A stretch of DNA of 64,000 bases from Psychroflexus gondwanensis ACAM 44 (GTDB taxonomy: Bacteria > Bacteroidota > Bacteroidia > Flavobacteriales > Flavobacteriaceae). The notes under the pieces were generated by a model that searched no databases, was not told the DNA's origin, and saw only the letters and a list, made by a program, of their open reading frames with translations. Positions 51,885-60,890 of the stretch are shown one piece after another (positions within the stretch are counted from its first letter, which is position 1; every line of letters starts with the position of its first letter). A program made the translations under genes and the position numbers. The stretch is taken from the NCBI RefSeq assembly GCF_000355905.1, contig NZ_APLF01000008.1, positions 81,146 through 145,145 on the forward strand, written 5' to 3'.

Positions 51885-54236
51885 TTAAAATCTTAATGAA
51901 AGGCCACCACCCGCACCAAAGCGGTTATCGTAGTTTCCCATCAATGAAAAGTTTCGACTTAACACGTACTCTAAACCAACCTTCCAGACGGTTTCTTCTT
52001 CAAAGTCGGTGCCGTCTTCAAAATCATTTACCCAGCCAAAATCCATCTGATATTCATATTCCCCAAAAACGGCCACCCTTCTAAAAATCATTGTGGCGGT
52101 TGACAGTGAAATTGTAGGTCTCAATTTATTGTCTATTCGCAAATCAGAATCAACAAGAAGTGGAAGCAAGTAGCGCACACCTATCACACCTGTGGTTCCA
52201 ATCTCATCTAGACTATCTTCCATCTCATTCTCCATATTCACACCACCAAATACACGGAAATAACTGTTTAGCCAGCGTTCATAGGTGAATTCTGCTTCCA
52301 AATTTTCATTCCAGCCGTATTCGCCGCGCAAAATGAATTGATTCCTTATGTTTGTTGCCGTGTAGAATAACTCTGTCATGTGGCTTGCTGCTGTTACTTC
52401 TCCCCAAGTAAACATGTGATCCGCTTCATTAGTTAGGTTTTTTAAAGGATAATCTTTTAAACGCTCATCCCTTGGTGTATCATAGCTAAAAACCCTGGCC
52501 ATACCACTACCAAGATGGTACAATACATGGCAATGAAAGAACCAATCTCCTTGTTCACTCGCATCAAATTCTATCACAACCTTCTGCATTGGTGCTACGT
52601 TGACAGTATGCTTCAATGGAGAGTATTCACCATTCTCATTCAATACTCTAAAGAAATGTCCATGAAGATGCATAGGATGGTGCATCATTGTTAAATTGTT
52701 TAAAGTGATACGAACCACTTCGCCTTGTTTGATCTTAATTTTATCTGTTTCTGAAAGTGGCACACCGTTGATACTCCAGACGTATCGATTCATATTACCT
52801 GTAAGATTGAAAAGCATTTCTTTAACAGGTTTATCACTTTCAAACTCTGTAGGTTCTGGCGAGCGCAGATAATTGTAATTGAATTCTGGATTACCACCTG
52901 TTTTCATATTGTCGCCTATCACTTTATCTTTTGGTATGATGTAGCCCATCTTCATGTCTTTCTTCTCCCCATTTTTCATAGACTTATCGCCCATTTTCAT
53001 ATCCATTTGATCCTGATTCATGTTCATGGGATCAGTCTTTTTTGACACATCACCCGCTTTCATATCATCATTCATGCTCATCCTATCCATCTTCATTGCA
53101 TATTTTTTCATATACTTAATGGAATCAGTCTTAGAAGGATTGAATTTTGCTGCAGGTGCACCCATTTTCATGTCCATGGCCATCATGCGTTTCATGCTCT
53201 CAATTAAATCTGGCTCTGGAACTACTGGTGCTTTCAGCATATCACCATCTCCCAAATAAGCAGAGGCTTGTCCTGAACCATCTTGAGAAGTCGCTCGTAT
53301 TTCTAGTTTAGCATTATCGGGAATGGTAACAATAAAATCGTAGGTTTCGGCAACACCTATAAGCGTTTTATTCTTTTGGATGGGCACAACATTTAATCCA
53401 TCTGAAGCCACTAAAATTGGGTCGTTACCGCCAAAAGTCAACCAGAAATAGGTTGCTGCAGAGGCGTTGACAAAACGGACTCTTACCTTATCCCCTGGTT
53501 CAAAATCATTATAGTCTTGAGTAGATTGGCCATTAACAAAAAACTTGTCATAATAATTATCAAGAATAGCCATATCTGGCATACGTTGCCACATCATTTT
53601 TAATTTGGCACCCACTGCATCTTTCTTTATTATTTTGTCCCAACTTTGTATTTGACCTTTTTTAATCAGATACCATTCGTTACCTCTTTTTAGATTTTTA
53701 AGCTGTGATTTTGGATTTTCATCCATCCAGTCTGAAAGCACTAAAACCAAGTCCTTATCGTATTCTAAATTGGTTTCTTTTGGGTTTATCTGAATACTAC
53801 CATACACACCACGTTGTTCTTGTAATCCCGTATGCGAATGGTACCAATAGGTTCCAGACTGTTTCAAAGCAAACTTGTATTGTAGAGTTTCGCCTGGTTT
53901 GATGGGGGGCGTGGTTAGGTAAGGCACACCGTCGTAGAAATTAGGCAGAATAAGCCCGTGCCAGTGAACTGATGTTTCTACATCCATCTTATTGGTGACA
54001 TTGATAATCGCAAACTCCCCTTCATTGAATTCCAGATTAGGACCAGGAATACCTCCATTCACAGTCATTGCTTTTATATCCTTTCCAGTGAAGTTTACCG
54101 TTTTGTAATCTATGGTTAGGTCATAAACGCGTTCTGGCCAGTTGTCCACATTCTCTTCAGATTTATTTGCCGTCAATTGTGCATTTGCCCCTAAGGAAAT
54201 ACAGAACAAGAGCAGCACTAATAGTCTCATTATCAT
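51885..54236 (-). CDS. Multicopper oxidase fused to CopB-like outer-membrane barrel
   Basis: A 783-residue protein. Residues 1-610 are a PcoA/CopA-type multicopper oxidase: copper ligands in SVHWHGLILP, YWYHSHTG, HHPMHLHGHFF and FHCHVLYHLGSGM. A Met-rich stretch (KRMMAMDMKMG, MNMNQDQMDMKMGD) sits at about 345-430. From about 620 the protein continues as a barrel (LFYTATNIRNQFILRGEYGW to NRFGAGGGLSLRF), which matches the PcoB/CopB copper-resistance family. It oxidises Cu(I) in the periplasm and is presumably tethered to the outer membrane by its own barrel. Clear fusion of two normally separate proteins. Confidence 0.9.
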   Translation of the reverse strand: MIMRLLVLLLFCISLGANAQLTANKSEENVDNWPERVYDLTIDYKTVNFTGKDIKAMTVNGGIPGPNLEFNEGEFAIINVTNKMDVETSVHWHGLILPNFYDGVPYLTTPPIKPGETLQYKFALKQSGTYWYHSHTGLQEQRGVYGSIQINPKETNLEYDKDLVLVLSDWMDENPKSQLKNLKRGNEWYLIKKGQIQSWDKIIKKDAVGAKLKMMWQRMPDMAILDNYYDKFFVNGQSTQDYNDFEPGDKVRVRFVNASAATYFWLTFGGNDPILVASDGLNVVPIQKNKTLIGVAETYDFIVTIPDNAKLEIRATSQDGSGQASAYLGDGDMLKAPVVPEPDLIESMKRMMAMDMKMGAPAAKFNPSKTDSIKYMKKYAMKMDRMSMNDDMKAGDVSKKTDPMNMNQDQMDMKMGDKSMKNGEKKDMKMGYIIPKDKVIGDNMKTGGNPEFNYNYLRSPEPTEFESDKPVKEMLFNLTGNMNRYVWSINGVPLSETDKIKIKQGEVVRITLNNLTMMHHPMHLHGHFFRVLNENGEYSPLKHTVNVAPMQKVVIEFDASEQGDWFFHCHVLYHLGSGMARVFSYDTPRDERLKDYPLKNLTNEADHMFTWGEVTAASHMTELFYTATNIRNQFILRGEYGWNENLEAEFTYERWLNSYFRVFGGVNMENEMEDSLDEIGTTGVIGVRYLLPLLVDSDLRIDNKLRPTISLSTATMIFRRVAVFGEYEYQMDFGWVNDFEDGTDFEEETVWKVGLEYVLSRNFSLMGNYDNRFGAGGGLSLRF

Positions 54237-54313
54237 CTATTTATTTTTTTTCTGTATTTTGTATAAAAATAAGACTGATTTTCAGCGCGTTGTGTCATAA
54301 TTCTGGTTTATAT

Positions 54314-54880
54314 CTATACAATTTGGTCTAATGGGTTTCTGACCTTTCTTTGTTCAGCTTTGTATTGAGAAAGACTTAATCCTGTTTCGACTTTAAATTG
54401 CCTACTTAAATGATTGATATGACTATACCCCAATAGTTGACTGATCTCCGTAAAGTTTTCTTCCTGTGTCTGGATCAGTTCCTTTACTTTCTCAATCTTT
54501 AGCTTTATGAAGTACTTCTCAACAGTCACACCTTCAGTTGATGAGAATACCTTACTCAATCTTGAGTAGTCTTGATGCACCTTTTGTGAGAGATGTGTTG
54601 ATAATTTCTCGTTCAAATCAAGAGGTAGATTAGATAATATTTTAATGAGTTGAATCTTCACCTGTTCAGTCAATTTATCTTCAACAGAATTAATGAGTTC
54701 AAAACCGTTGATTTGGAGAATTACTTTCAATTTATCAATTTGTTTTTCATTTTTAAAGTCTAGTTGTACACGGCCAAGAACAATTTCTTGCAACTCTATT
54801 TCTTGAGCTTCAATTTCATTCTTGAGCACCTTGATACATCGATCGCATACCATATTTTTAATATAGAAATCCTTTACCAT
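54314..54880 (-). CDS. AraC-family regulator with CxxC metal-binding-like N-terminus
   Basis: A 188-residue protein. Residues 1-75 look like a small HMA-like fold with VKDFYIKNMVCDRCIKVLKN, the CxxC pair at the same place as in copper chaperones. Residues about 100-188 are an AraC HTH (KVKELIQTQEENFTEISQLL, GYSHINHLSRQFKVETGLSL). The metal half would sense Cu(I) and the HTH half would control the block. It is transcribed in the same direction as the MCO gene and stands before it, so it is probably the local activator. Confidence 0.85.
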   Translation of the reverse strand: MVKDFYIKNMVCDRCIKVLKNEIEAQEIELQEIVLGRVQLDFKNEKQIDKLKVILQINGFELINSVEDKLTEQVKIQLIKILSNLPLDLNEKLSTHLSQKVHQDYSRLSKVFSSTEGVTVEKYFIKLKIEKVKELIQTQEENFTEISQLLGYSHINHLSRQFKVETGLSLSQYKAEQRKVRNPLDQIV

Positions 54881-55364
54881 CGTTATTTATTTATATAGTT
54901 AATACTGCAAAGTTGCAAGTCATATCTTTTTTGAAATTTTATTTGGTTCATCTGAAATATTGAATATCAAAAAAACCTTATCATAATTGACAATAGAAAC
55001 CTGCTTTAGTACTCATTCTTTTAAGTTTTAAAGCTGTTCGATTAAATAGTAGCCATTTTGGTTTCTGAGCTTTTACTATTTAGAATTGATAACTCTCATT
55101 TTTTTAGATTTTCTTTAAATACTGCTTTCAAACAGGTCGCGGTTTCTACTTTAAATTTTTAACAGGGAGTTAGACTCCAGTAGATATTACGATGAAATTT
55201 ATAAATTGAAAGTTCTATGAACTAATCAAAATACATAGATTTTGAAAAGGAGTTATTTGTTAATTCCTTTTCATTTTATAAATTGAAAGTTCTTGTAAAA
55301 GCTAAATAATACTACTTTTCTGGTTCTACTGAAAAGGACAGACCTATGGCTGTCAAAATAGGTT
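54881..55364. other. Intergenic region with 19-bp direct repeat and a hairpin
   Basis: About 480 bp without genes between the regulator and the Cys-rich gene. TTTATAAATTGAAAGTTCT occurs at 55198-55216 and 55275-55293, 77 bp apart. Between them GAAAAGGA (55244-55251) pairs with TCCTTTTC (55265-55272). The regulator's promoter must be in the left part. The direct repeat could be a regulator-binding site; this is a guess. Confidence 0.45.
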
Positions 55365-55724
55365 TTAGCTTATATTTGGAGGGAGCCAAATGGAAATATA
55401 GACTGCTTTTGGAATAAGCTGGACGTAGGCCCAATTATTGTCTAAAAGTTTGAAATTATTATTCAATTTTGATTGATAATTGTTTTTAAAAATGGGAGTG
55501 TTCACAGATACTGGACAATGACAAGAATTGTTATTACAAAAACCATCACAACTTTCATCCCCACTATCGCAACAAGATTTTTTTTCTGAATGATCATCTT
55601 GTTTCGAACAAGAAGTACTAACCACTTCAGCTTTATCAGAAGAATTTTCGCAGGCTAAGATAGTACTTGTTGGAATAACCAAAAATATCAAAAACAGAAA
55701 TAATATGTGAGTTATGTTTTTCAT
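55365..55724 (-). CDS. Secreted Cys-rich protein, possible metal trap
   Basis: About 119 residues from the ATG at 55724 (MKNITHILFLFLIFLVIPTS, then TILACENSS); 11 further residues upstream would not fit a signal peptide. The mature protein has a dense Cys cluster: SCSKQDDHSEKKSCCDSGDE followed by CDGFCNNNSCHCPVS. It is exported and probably binds metal ions outside the cytoplasm. I do not recognise a family. It is the next gene after cusA on the minus strand, but a terminator lies between them. Confidence 0.68.
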   Translation of the reverse strand: MKNITHILFLFLIFLVIPTSTILACENSSDKAEVVSTSCSKQDDHSEKKSCCDSGDESCDGFCNNNSCHCPVSVNTPIFKNNYQSKLNNNFKLLDNNWAYVQLIPKAVYISIWLPPNIS

Positions 55725-55822
55725 TTGATACTTCCACAAAGATAACATAAAAATCAAACTTTAATTTGGTATTTAATTTCAAATATTTTTTTCAGAATTT
55801 TGAAAAGCATAAGCCAAAAAAG

Positions 55823-55851
55823 AGGGCTGTTGCTACACTTTTAACAGCCCT
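55823..55851 (-). terminator. Terminator after cusA
   Basis: AGGGCTGTT (55823-55831) and AACAGCCCT (55843-55851) pair perfectly; A-rich left and T-rich right flanks allow termination from either strand. It ends the TolC-CusB-CusA transcript, so the Cys-rich gene beyond has its own promoter or depends on read-through. Confidence 0.75.
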
Positions 55852-55880
55852 TTTAAATCTTATATCATTGGTTAGTAAAA

Positions 55881-58800
55881 CTACTGTTTTCTAATAACCA
55901 ATTGATAAACACAAGGAATAACCACCAAATTTAAAACCGTAGCTGATAGCAATCCACCTAAAATAACTACAGCCATCGGGCTTTGAATTTCACTTCCTGG
56001 TTCTCCGCCTTTTAATGCTAAAGGTATTAGTGCTAAACCAGTTGTAAATGCTGTCATTAGGATAGGATTTAATCTATCTAATGCTCCAATTTTAATTAAT
56101 TGAAAGCCTTTCATCCCTTCTTTTCTCAAATCCTCGTATCGAGAAACTAATAGTATTCCATTACGAGTGGCAATCCCAAACAAACTAATAAAACCAATAG
56201 TAGCTGCGATACTGATGATACCTGTTGTAAAATACACAATCAAAATTCCACCAATTAATGCCAAAGGCAGGTTTATCAGTACGACAAAAGCCAATTTAAC
56301 ATCCTTAAACTCATAATATAGCAACAGAAAAATGATAGCGATAGCAACGATTGCAGTTATAGATAATAATTGTGATGCTTTAGCTTCACTCTCAAACTGT
56401 CCGCCGTATTGCACCCTATACCCTTCAGGCAATGAAATGTTTTGGTTTACGGTTTCTTTTATTTCTTCTACAGCACCACGTAAATCCCTTCCTTGGACAT
56501 TTGCAGCGACTACGATTTTACGTTGAACGTCTTCACGGCTAATCTTACTAGGACTACTTACCGACTGGACAGTCGCTAACTCTCCCAAAGTGGTTTGACC
56601 ATCATTTGGTAAACTAATTAAGGTATTTCCAATGGCCTCTATATCATCCCTAAAGGATTTCTGGTAACGAACCACCACATCAAAATATTTCTGTCCTTCA
56701 TAAATCTCTCCTGCTTCTTCCCCAGCATAGGCAATATCAACTTGTTCCATTAAATTACCTACCGTCATTCCGTAACCCGAAAGGATTTGGCGCTTAGGCT
56801 GAATGCGAATCTGTGGCACTTCAATTTGCTGGTCAACAGCAACATCTGCCAATCCATCGATATCTTTAATATTCTGTTCGACACTTTTACCTAACTCATA
56901 TAACCGCTGCAAGTCTGGACCAAAAATCTTGATTGCAATATTAGCTCGAGTTCCCGAAAGCATATGGTCTATACGGTGAGCAATAGGTTGCCCTAAAGTG
57001 ATATTAACACCTGGTGCGATGCTTAATTTATTTCGAACTTCTTCAAAAAATTCTTCTTTGGTCTTGTCTTCGAGAACAAAAGGCACATCAATTTCCGAAG
57101 CATTTACGCCTTGCGCATGTTCGTCTAATTCAGCTCTTCCTTGTCTTCGAGTAACAACTTCAACTTCGGGTAAATCCAACAAAATGGTCTCTATCAAATT
57201 TCCTGTTTTGTTGCTTTCTTCCAAAGACATCCCTGGGGGTCCAACGACACTAATCACCAAGGAACCTTCATTAAATTCTGGTAGAAAACTTCTTCCCAGT
57301 TGTGTGACTAGGACAAGACTTAAAAGAAATGCGATGACAGTTACACCAATAATGGTTTTAGGAATTTTTGTAGCTTGTCCCAATAGGTTTCCATAATGTT
57401 TCTGTAACCAACGTTCCACACGGGTACCATCTGCTTGCTTTTTTAAAAGCTTTTCGTTATTTAATAAATAGGAGCACAAAATTGGTGTGACGGTTACTGC
57501 AACAACTAGTGATGTTAAAACAGACGTTACAAAGGCTATACCCAAGGGTTGCAACAAGCGTCCTTCCATTCCGCTTAAAAAGAAAAGGGGAATAAAAGAC
57601 ACAATAATAATTAAGGTTGCAATGATGATAGAACTTCTTATTTCTACAGATGCTTCACGAACAACTGTAAGGGTTGATTCACGTTCTGCTTTTGGCTTTC
57701 TTATGTTTTCACGCAAGCGTTTATATACATTTTCCACATCTATAATTGCATCGTCTACCAAGGCACCAATGGCAATTGCCATACCACCCAAACTCATTGT
57801 ATTGATAGTGTAACCCAACCATTTTAAAATGATAATAGATACCAATAATGAAATAGGAATTGCTAACAAGGATATTAAGGTTGTTCTCCAATTCATCAAA
57901 AAGATGAAAAGGATAATCATTACAAAGAATGCGCCTTCCAATAAAGTTTGATTCAGATTGCTAATGGAGGCATCAATAAAATCAGATTGCCTAAAGATTT
58001 GACTTTTGATGTTGACCCCTTTTGGTAAGGTTTTTTGTAAATCGGCAATGGCTTCGTCAAGTCGGTCTGTCAACTCCAAGGTGTTGACATCGGGTTGCTT
58101 TGAAATGGTTAAAATCACTGCTGGTTTTGCATTTAAAGAACCATCGCCAATTTTATCGGCAGCACCAATTTGAACCGTTGCCACATCTCTTATTTTAATG
58201 GTTTGACCGTTAATTTCCTTTAAAACAGCTTCTTGCAAATCTTCTAACACGTAAGCTCTACCACTACCTTTTATTATGTATTGATTGCCATATTGATTGA
58301 TAATTCCTCCAGGCGCATTGGTATTAGCTTCCTTAACATGTTCTACCAATTCGGAAAGACTCACATCATAATGTTTCATCTTTTCAGGATTGGCAAATAC
58401 TTGATATTGCTTATAATCGCCTCCTATGACCACCACATTTGCAATACCACCAATTGCTTTTATACGCGGTCGTATAGTCCAATCAGAAAGGGTTCTTAAT
58501 TCCATTGGTGACAAACTATCTGAGGTTACACCCAGAAGCATTATTTCCCCCATAATGGATGAAATAGGTGCCATAGTTGGCGCACCAATACCTTCAGGTA
58601 AGTTTTCACGAACCATAGGGATGCGTTCACTTACGATTTGGCGCGCCTTATATATATCGGTTCCCCATTCAAATTCTATCCAAACAATTGATATTCCTGC
58701 TGCAGAAGAGGAACGGATCCTTCTTACATCGGGCGAACCGTTTAAGGCTGTTTCCAATTGGTAGGTAACTAATTTCTCTACTTCTTCAGATTCCATTCCG

Positions 58801-58961
58801 TGCGCTTCAGTAAGTATGGTTACCGTTGGTGCCGTAAGGTCTGGGAATACATCTACATTCATTGTTCGAGCGTAGTAAATACCCAATACACTTAAAGCAA
58901 CCGCACCCAATAGAATGAATAATCTATTCTGAAGTGAAAATGATAATATTTTATTTAACAT
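55881..58961 (-). CDS. cusA: CusA/CzcA-type heavy-metal RND efflux pump
   Basis: A 1026-residue inner-membrane protein, usual length for HME-RND pumps, with 12 helices and two large periplasmic loops. The fourth helix has GGMAIAIGALVDDAIIDVEN, the D...E proton-relay motif. Its AIGALVDxA form is nearer to CusA (Cu+/Ag+) than to CzcA, which has DFG. Start MLNKILSFSLQNRLFILLGA is typical. It takes metal from the periplasm or the adaptor and exports it through TolC. It is co-transcribed with the adaptor gene at 59018. Confidence 0.93.
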   Translation of the reverse strand: MLNKILSFSLQNRLFILLGAVALSVLGIYYARTMNVDVFPDLTAPTVTILTEAHGMESEEVEKLVTYQLETALNGSPDVRRIRSSSAAGISIVWIEFEWGTDIYKARQIVSERIPMVRENLPEGIGAPTMAPISSIMGEIMLLGVTSDSLSPMELRTLSDWTIRPRIKAIGGIANVVVIGGDYKQYQVFANPEKMKHYDVSLSELVEHVKEANTNAPGGIINQYGNQYIIKGSGRAYVLEDLQEAVLKEINGQTIKIRDVATVQIGAADKIGDGSLNAKPAVILTISKQPDVNTLELTDRLDEAIADLQKTLPKGVNIKSQIFRQSDFIDASISNLNQTLLEGAFFVMIILFIFLMNWRTTLISLLAIPISLLVSIIILKWLGYTINTMSLGGMAIAIGALVDDAIIDVENVYKRLRENIRKPKAERESTLTVVREASVEIRSSIIIATLIIIVSFIPLFFLSGMEGRLLQPLGIAFVTSVLTSLVVAVTVTPILCSYLLNNEKLLKKQADGTRVERWLQKHYGNLLGQATKIPKTIIGVTVIAFLLSLVLVTQLGRSFLPEFNEGSLVISVVGPPGMSLEESNKTGNLIETILLDLPEVEVVTRRQGRAELDEHAQGVNASEIDVPFVLEDKTKEEFFEEVRNKLSIAPGVNITLGQPIAHRIDHMLSGTRANIAIKIFGPDLQRLYELGKSVEQNIKDIDGLADVAVDQQIEVPQIRIQPKRQILSGYGMTVGNLMEQVDIAYAGEEAGEIYEGQKYFDVVVRYQKSFRDDIEAIGNTLISLPNDGQTTLGELATVQSVSSPSKISREDVQRKIVVAANVQGRDLRGAVEEIKETVNQNISLPEGYRVQYGGQFESEAKASQLLSITAIVAIAIIFLLLYYEFKDVKLAFVVLINLPLALIGGILIVYFTTGIISIAATIGFISLFGIATRNGILLVSRYEDLRKEGMKGFQLIKIGALDRLNPILMTAFTTGLALIPLALKGGEPGSEIQSPMAVVILGGLLSATVLNLVVIPCVYQLVIRKQ

Positions 58962-59017
58962 CTAATTTAATTTTTAATGCTGAATTTTTAATGTTGAATT
59001 CATAATTCAACATTTCA

Positions 59018-60520
59018 TTAATGATCGTGACCATGTGCAGGAGTTGAACCCGACATTGAAGCCATTTTAACTTGGTATGCTCCTGTAGTAATGACCGTTT
59101 CACCTACTTTCAAGCCTTGTAGTATTTCAACATTCTCTCCGTTTCGCTCGCCAATCTTTATAGGTCGTCTTTCAAAACTTTCGCCAGAAAGCTGAACGAT
59201 GACTGAATAACTTCCGTAGTCTTCCAATAAGGCATTCACAGGAATCATTGTGTTTTCATTAGCGGTGCCCATAGTAATTTGTACTGAGGTCAAACTACCT
59301 TCAGGCATATCCACATCTGCATTTACTTGAGCAAAAACTGAAATCAGAGGATTATCTCGCTCTACATCTTTACTGATAGAAAGAATATCCCCCTCGCTAT
59401 CACTTACACTCTTCCATTGTCCGTCTTTAGTTTGATACCAAATACCTTTCACATTCTCCATCGAAAGCCCATAATTTGGAGCTAGTTGTGTTTTTAGTAT
59501 TTTGGATTGGTGTGAGCCAATAGATATTAATGCTACGCCTTGGTCTACATAATCCCCATTAGAAACTGAAATAGACTTGATGAAACCATCAAATGGTGCT
59601 CGAATTTGTTTGCTTCCATCTGAAACTCCCAATGCTAAAGATTGATAGATAGATTTGGCTTTACTAAAATTACTCTCCACAATTTCGAAATCTGACTTTG
59701 GAATAATTTTAGAATTGTACAATTCTTTTTTACGCTCGTATTCAGATTTGGCTTGTTCAAAATTGGCACGTGCATTTTCAATTTCTGTATTCAAATTATT
59801 AGATGCCAAGCCTTGACTATTTAAGCTCATCAATAATTGACCTTGTTTTACTACAGTTCCTTCTGTAAGAATATTCATTTTAAAATCAACCACACCATTA
59901 GATTTTGCGGCCAACGATTTCACAGAGTTTGGGGATGGCATCCATACACCAGAAGTATTGATGACATTGTAAATTTCACCCGAAACTACAGGTGAAGTTT
60001 GAAAATCAATTTTCCAAGCCTGTTCTTTTAAAAACGAAATGCTCTCATCTTCTTCGGCAATCCCTAAAGTCTTTAAAGCATCATCAAAATTTGCATAAAC
60101 AGTTACATCATCAATCGTAATTCTATCAGAATATTCAGGTGTTTTCAATTCAAATACAAGTTGGTAATTTCCAGCTTCTTTCGGTTGAATCGTAGGCGAA
60201 AATATGCCTGGTGATGATGGAGCATCAACAGTATTCCTCAATCCTTTATTGCCCTTAATTAAACTAACTGTAACCGAACCTTCACGGACAGGTTGATGCT
60301 TGTTTAAAACAGTGAAGTGAGCTGCAAATCTGCTTGGATTACCAACAATTAACGCAGGAAATTCTACAAATAATTCTGTTTTATCTGTCCAAATGGTATG
60401 GTCCAATCTTGGCATTTCTTCTCCAGCATGACTACCATCGGCATTGTGAGCGTGTGCATCATCTGCCTTGTTGTTACAAGACATTGCCATAAGGGCAAGC
60501 ACTATAATTATATATTTCAT
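59018..60520 (-). CDS. cusB: RND efflux periplasmic adaptor (CusB-like)
   Basis: A 500-residue lipoprotein (MKYIIIVLALMAMSCNN). A His-rich stretch HAHNADGSHAGEE follows the lipid anchor, then an Ig-like domain (about 35-140) and the HlyD-type adaptor core: lipoyl halves around SLAAKSNGVVDFKMNILTEG and IRAPFDGFIKSISVSNGDYV, with the helical hairpin between. It ends HGHDH. The adaptor links CusA to TolC and may pass metal to the pump. Length and His-rich ends suggest it also binds metal itself. Confidence 0.9.
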   Translation of the reverse strand: MKYIIIVLALMAMSCNNKADDAHAHNADGSHAGEEMPRLDHTIWTDKTELFVEFPALIVGNPSRFAAHFTVLNKHQPVREGSVTVSLIKGNKGLRNTVDAPSSPGIFSPTIQPKEAGNYQLVFELKTPEYSDRITIDDVTVYANFDDALKTLGIAEEDESISFLKEQAWKIDFQTSPVVSGEIYNVINTSGVWMPSPNSVKSLAAKSNGVVDFKMNILTEGTVVKQGQLLMSLNSQGLASNNLNTEIENARANFEQAKSEYERKKELYNSKIIPKSDFEIVESNFSKAKSIYQSLALGVSDGSKQIRAPFDGFIKSISVSNGDYVDQGVALISIGSHQSKILKTQLAPNYGLSMENVKGIWYQTKDGQWKSVSDSEGDILSISKDVERDNPLISVFAQVNADVDMPEGSLTSVQITMGTANENTMIPVNALLEDYGSYSVIVQLSGESFERRPIKIGERNGENVEILQGLKVGETVITTGAYQVKMASMSGSTPAHGHDH

Positions 60521-60530
60521 ATTTTATTTT

Positions 60531-60872
60531 TTAGTGGTCTTGATGTTCTAAACCATTACCGTGAGTGTGTGTTTCCTTATTCATTTCCATAGAATTTGTA
60601 TCTACCTCAAATTCTTTATGCTCGTCTGTTTCTTCATGCCTGTGATTCTCGTCAGTTCCATGTTCGTGACCGTGTTCTTCTGTGTTTGTTTCCATAGAAT
60701 CTTTGCCTACTTGAAATTCTTCTTGTTCTACCTTTTCATCTTGCATATGTCCACCATCTGCATTGTGTTCGTGGCCATGGTCATCACTACTTTCGGTTTT
60801 AGTATCTCTACAAGAGCTTACCAAAAAAGTTGATGCGATTGCGGTTACGAATATTATTTTTGAAATTTTCAT
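60531..60872 (-). CDS. His-rich lipoprotein, probable metal-binding
   Basis: A 113-residue lipoprotein (MKISKIIFVTAIASTFLVSS, lipobox SSC). Nearly the whole mature part is His, Glu and Asp in two similar halves: HGHEHNADGGHMQDEKVEQE with VGKDSMETN, then HGHEHGTDENHRHEETDEH with VDTNSMEMN. The halves show an internal duplication. The HNADGGH motif is shared with the adaptor 10 nt downstream (HNADGSH). It probably collects metal ions for the efflux system. No family recognised. Confidence 0.78.
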   Translation of the reverse strand: MKISKIIFVTAIASTFLVSSCRDTKTESSDDHGHEHNADGGHMQDEKVEQEEFQVGKDSMETNTEEHGHEHGTDENHRHEETDEHKEFEVDTNSMEMNKETHTHGNGLEHQDH

Positions 60873-60890
60873 AAGTGTGTGTTTTAAAAT

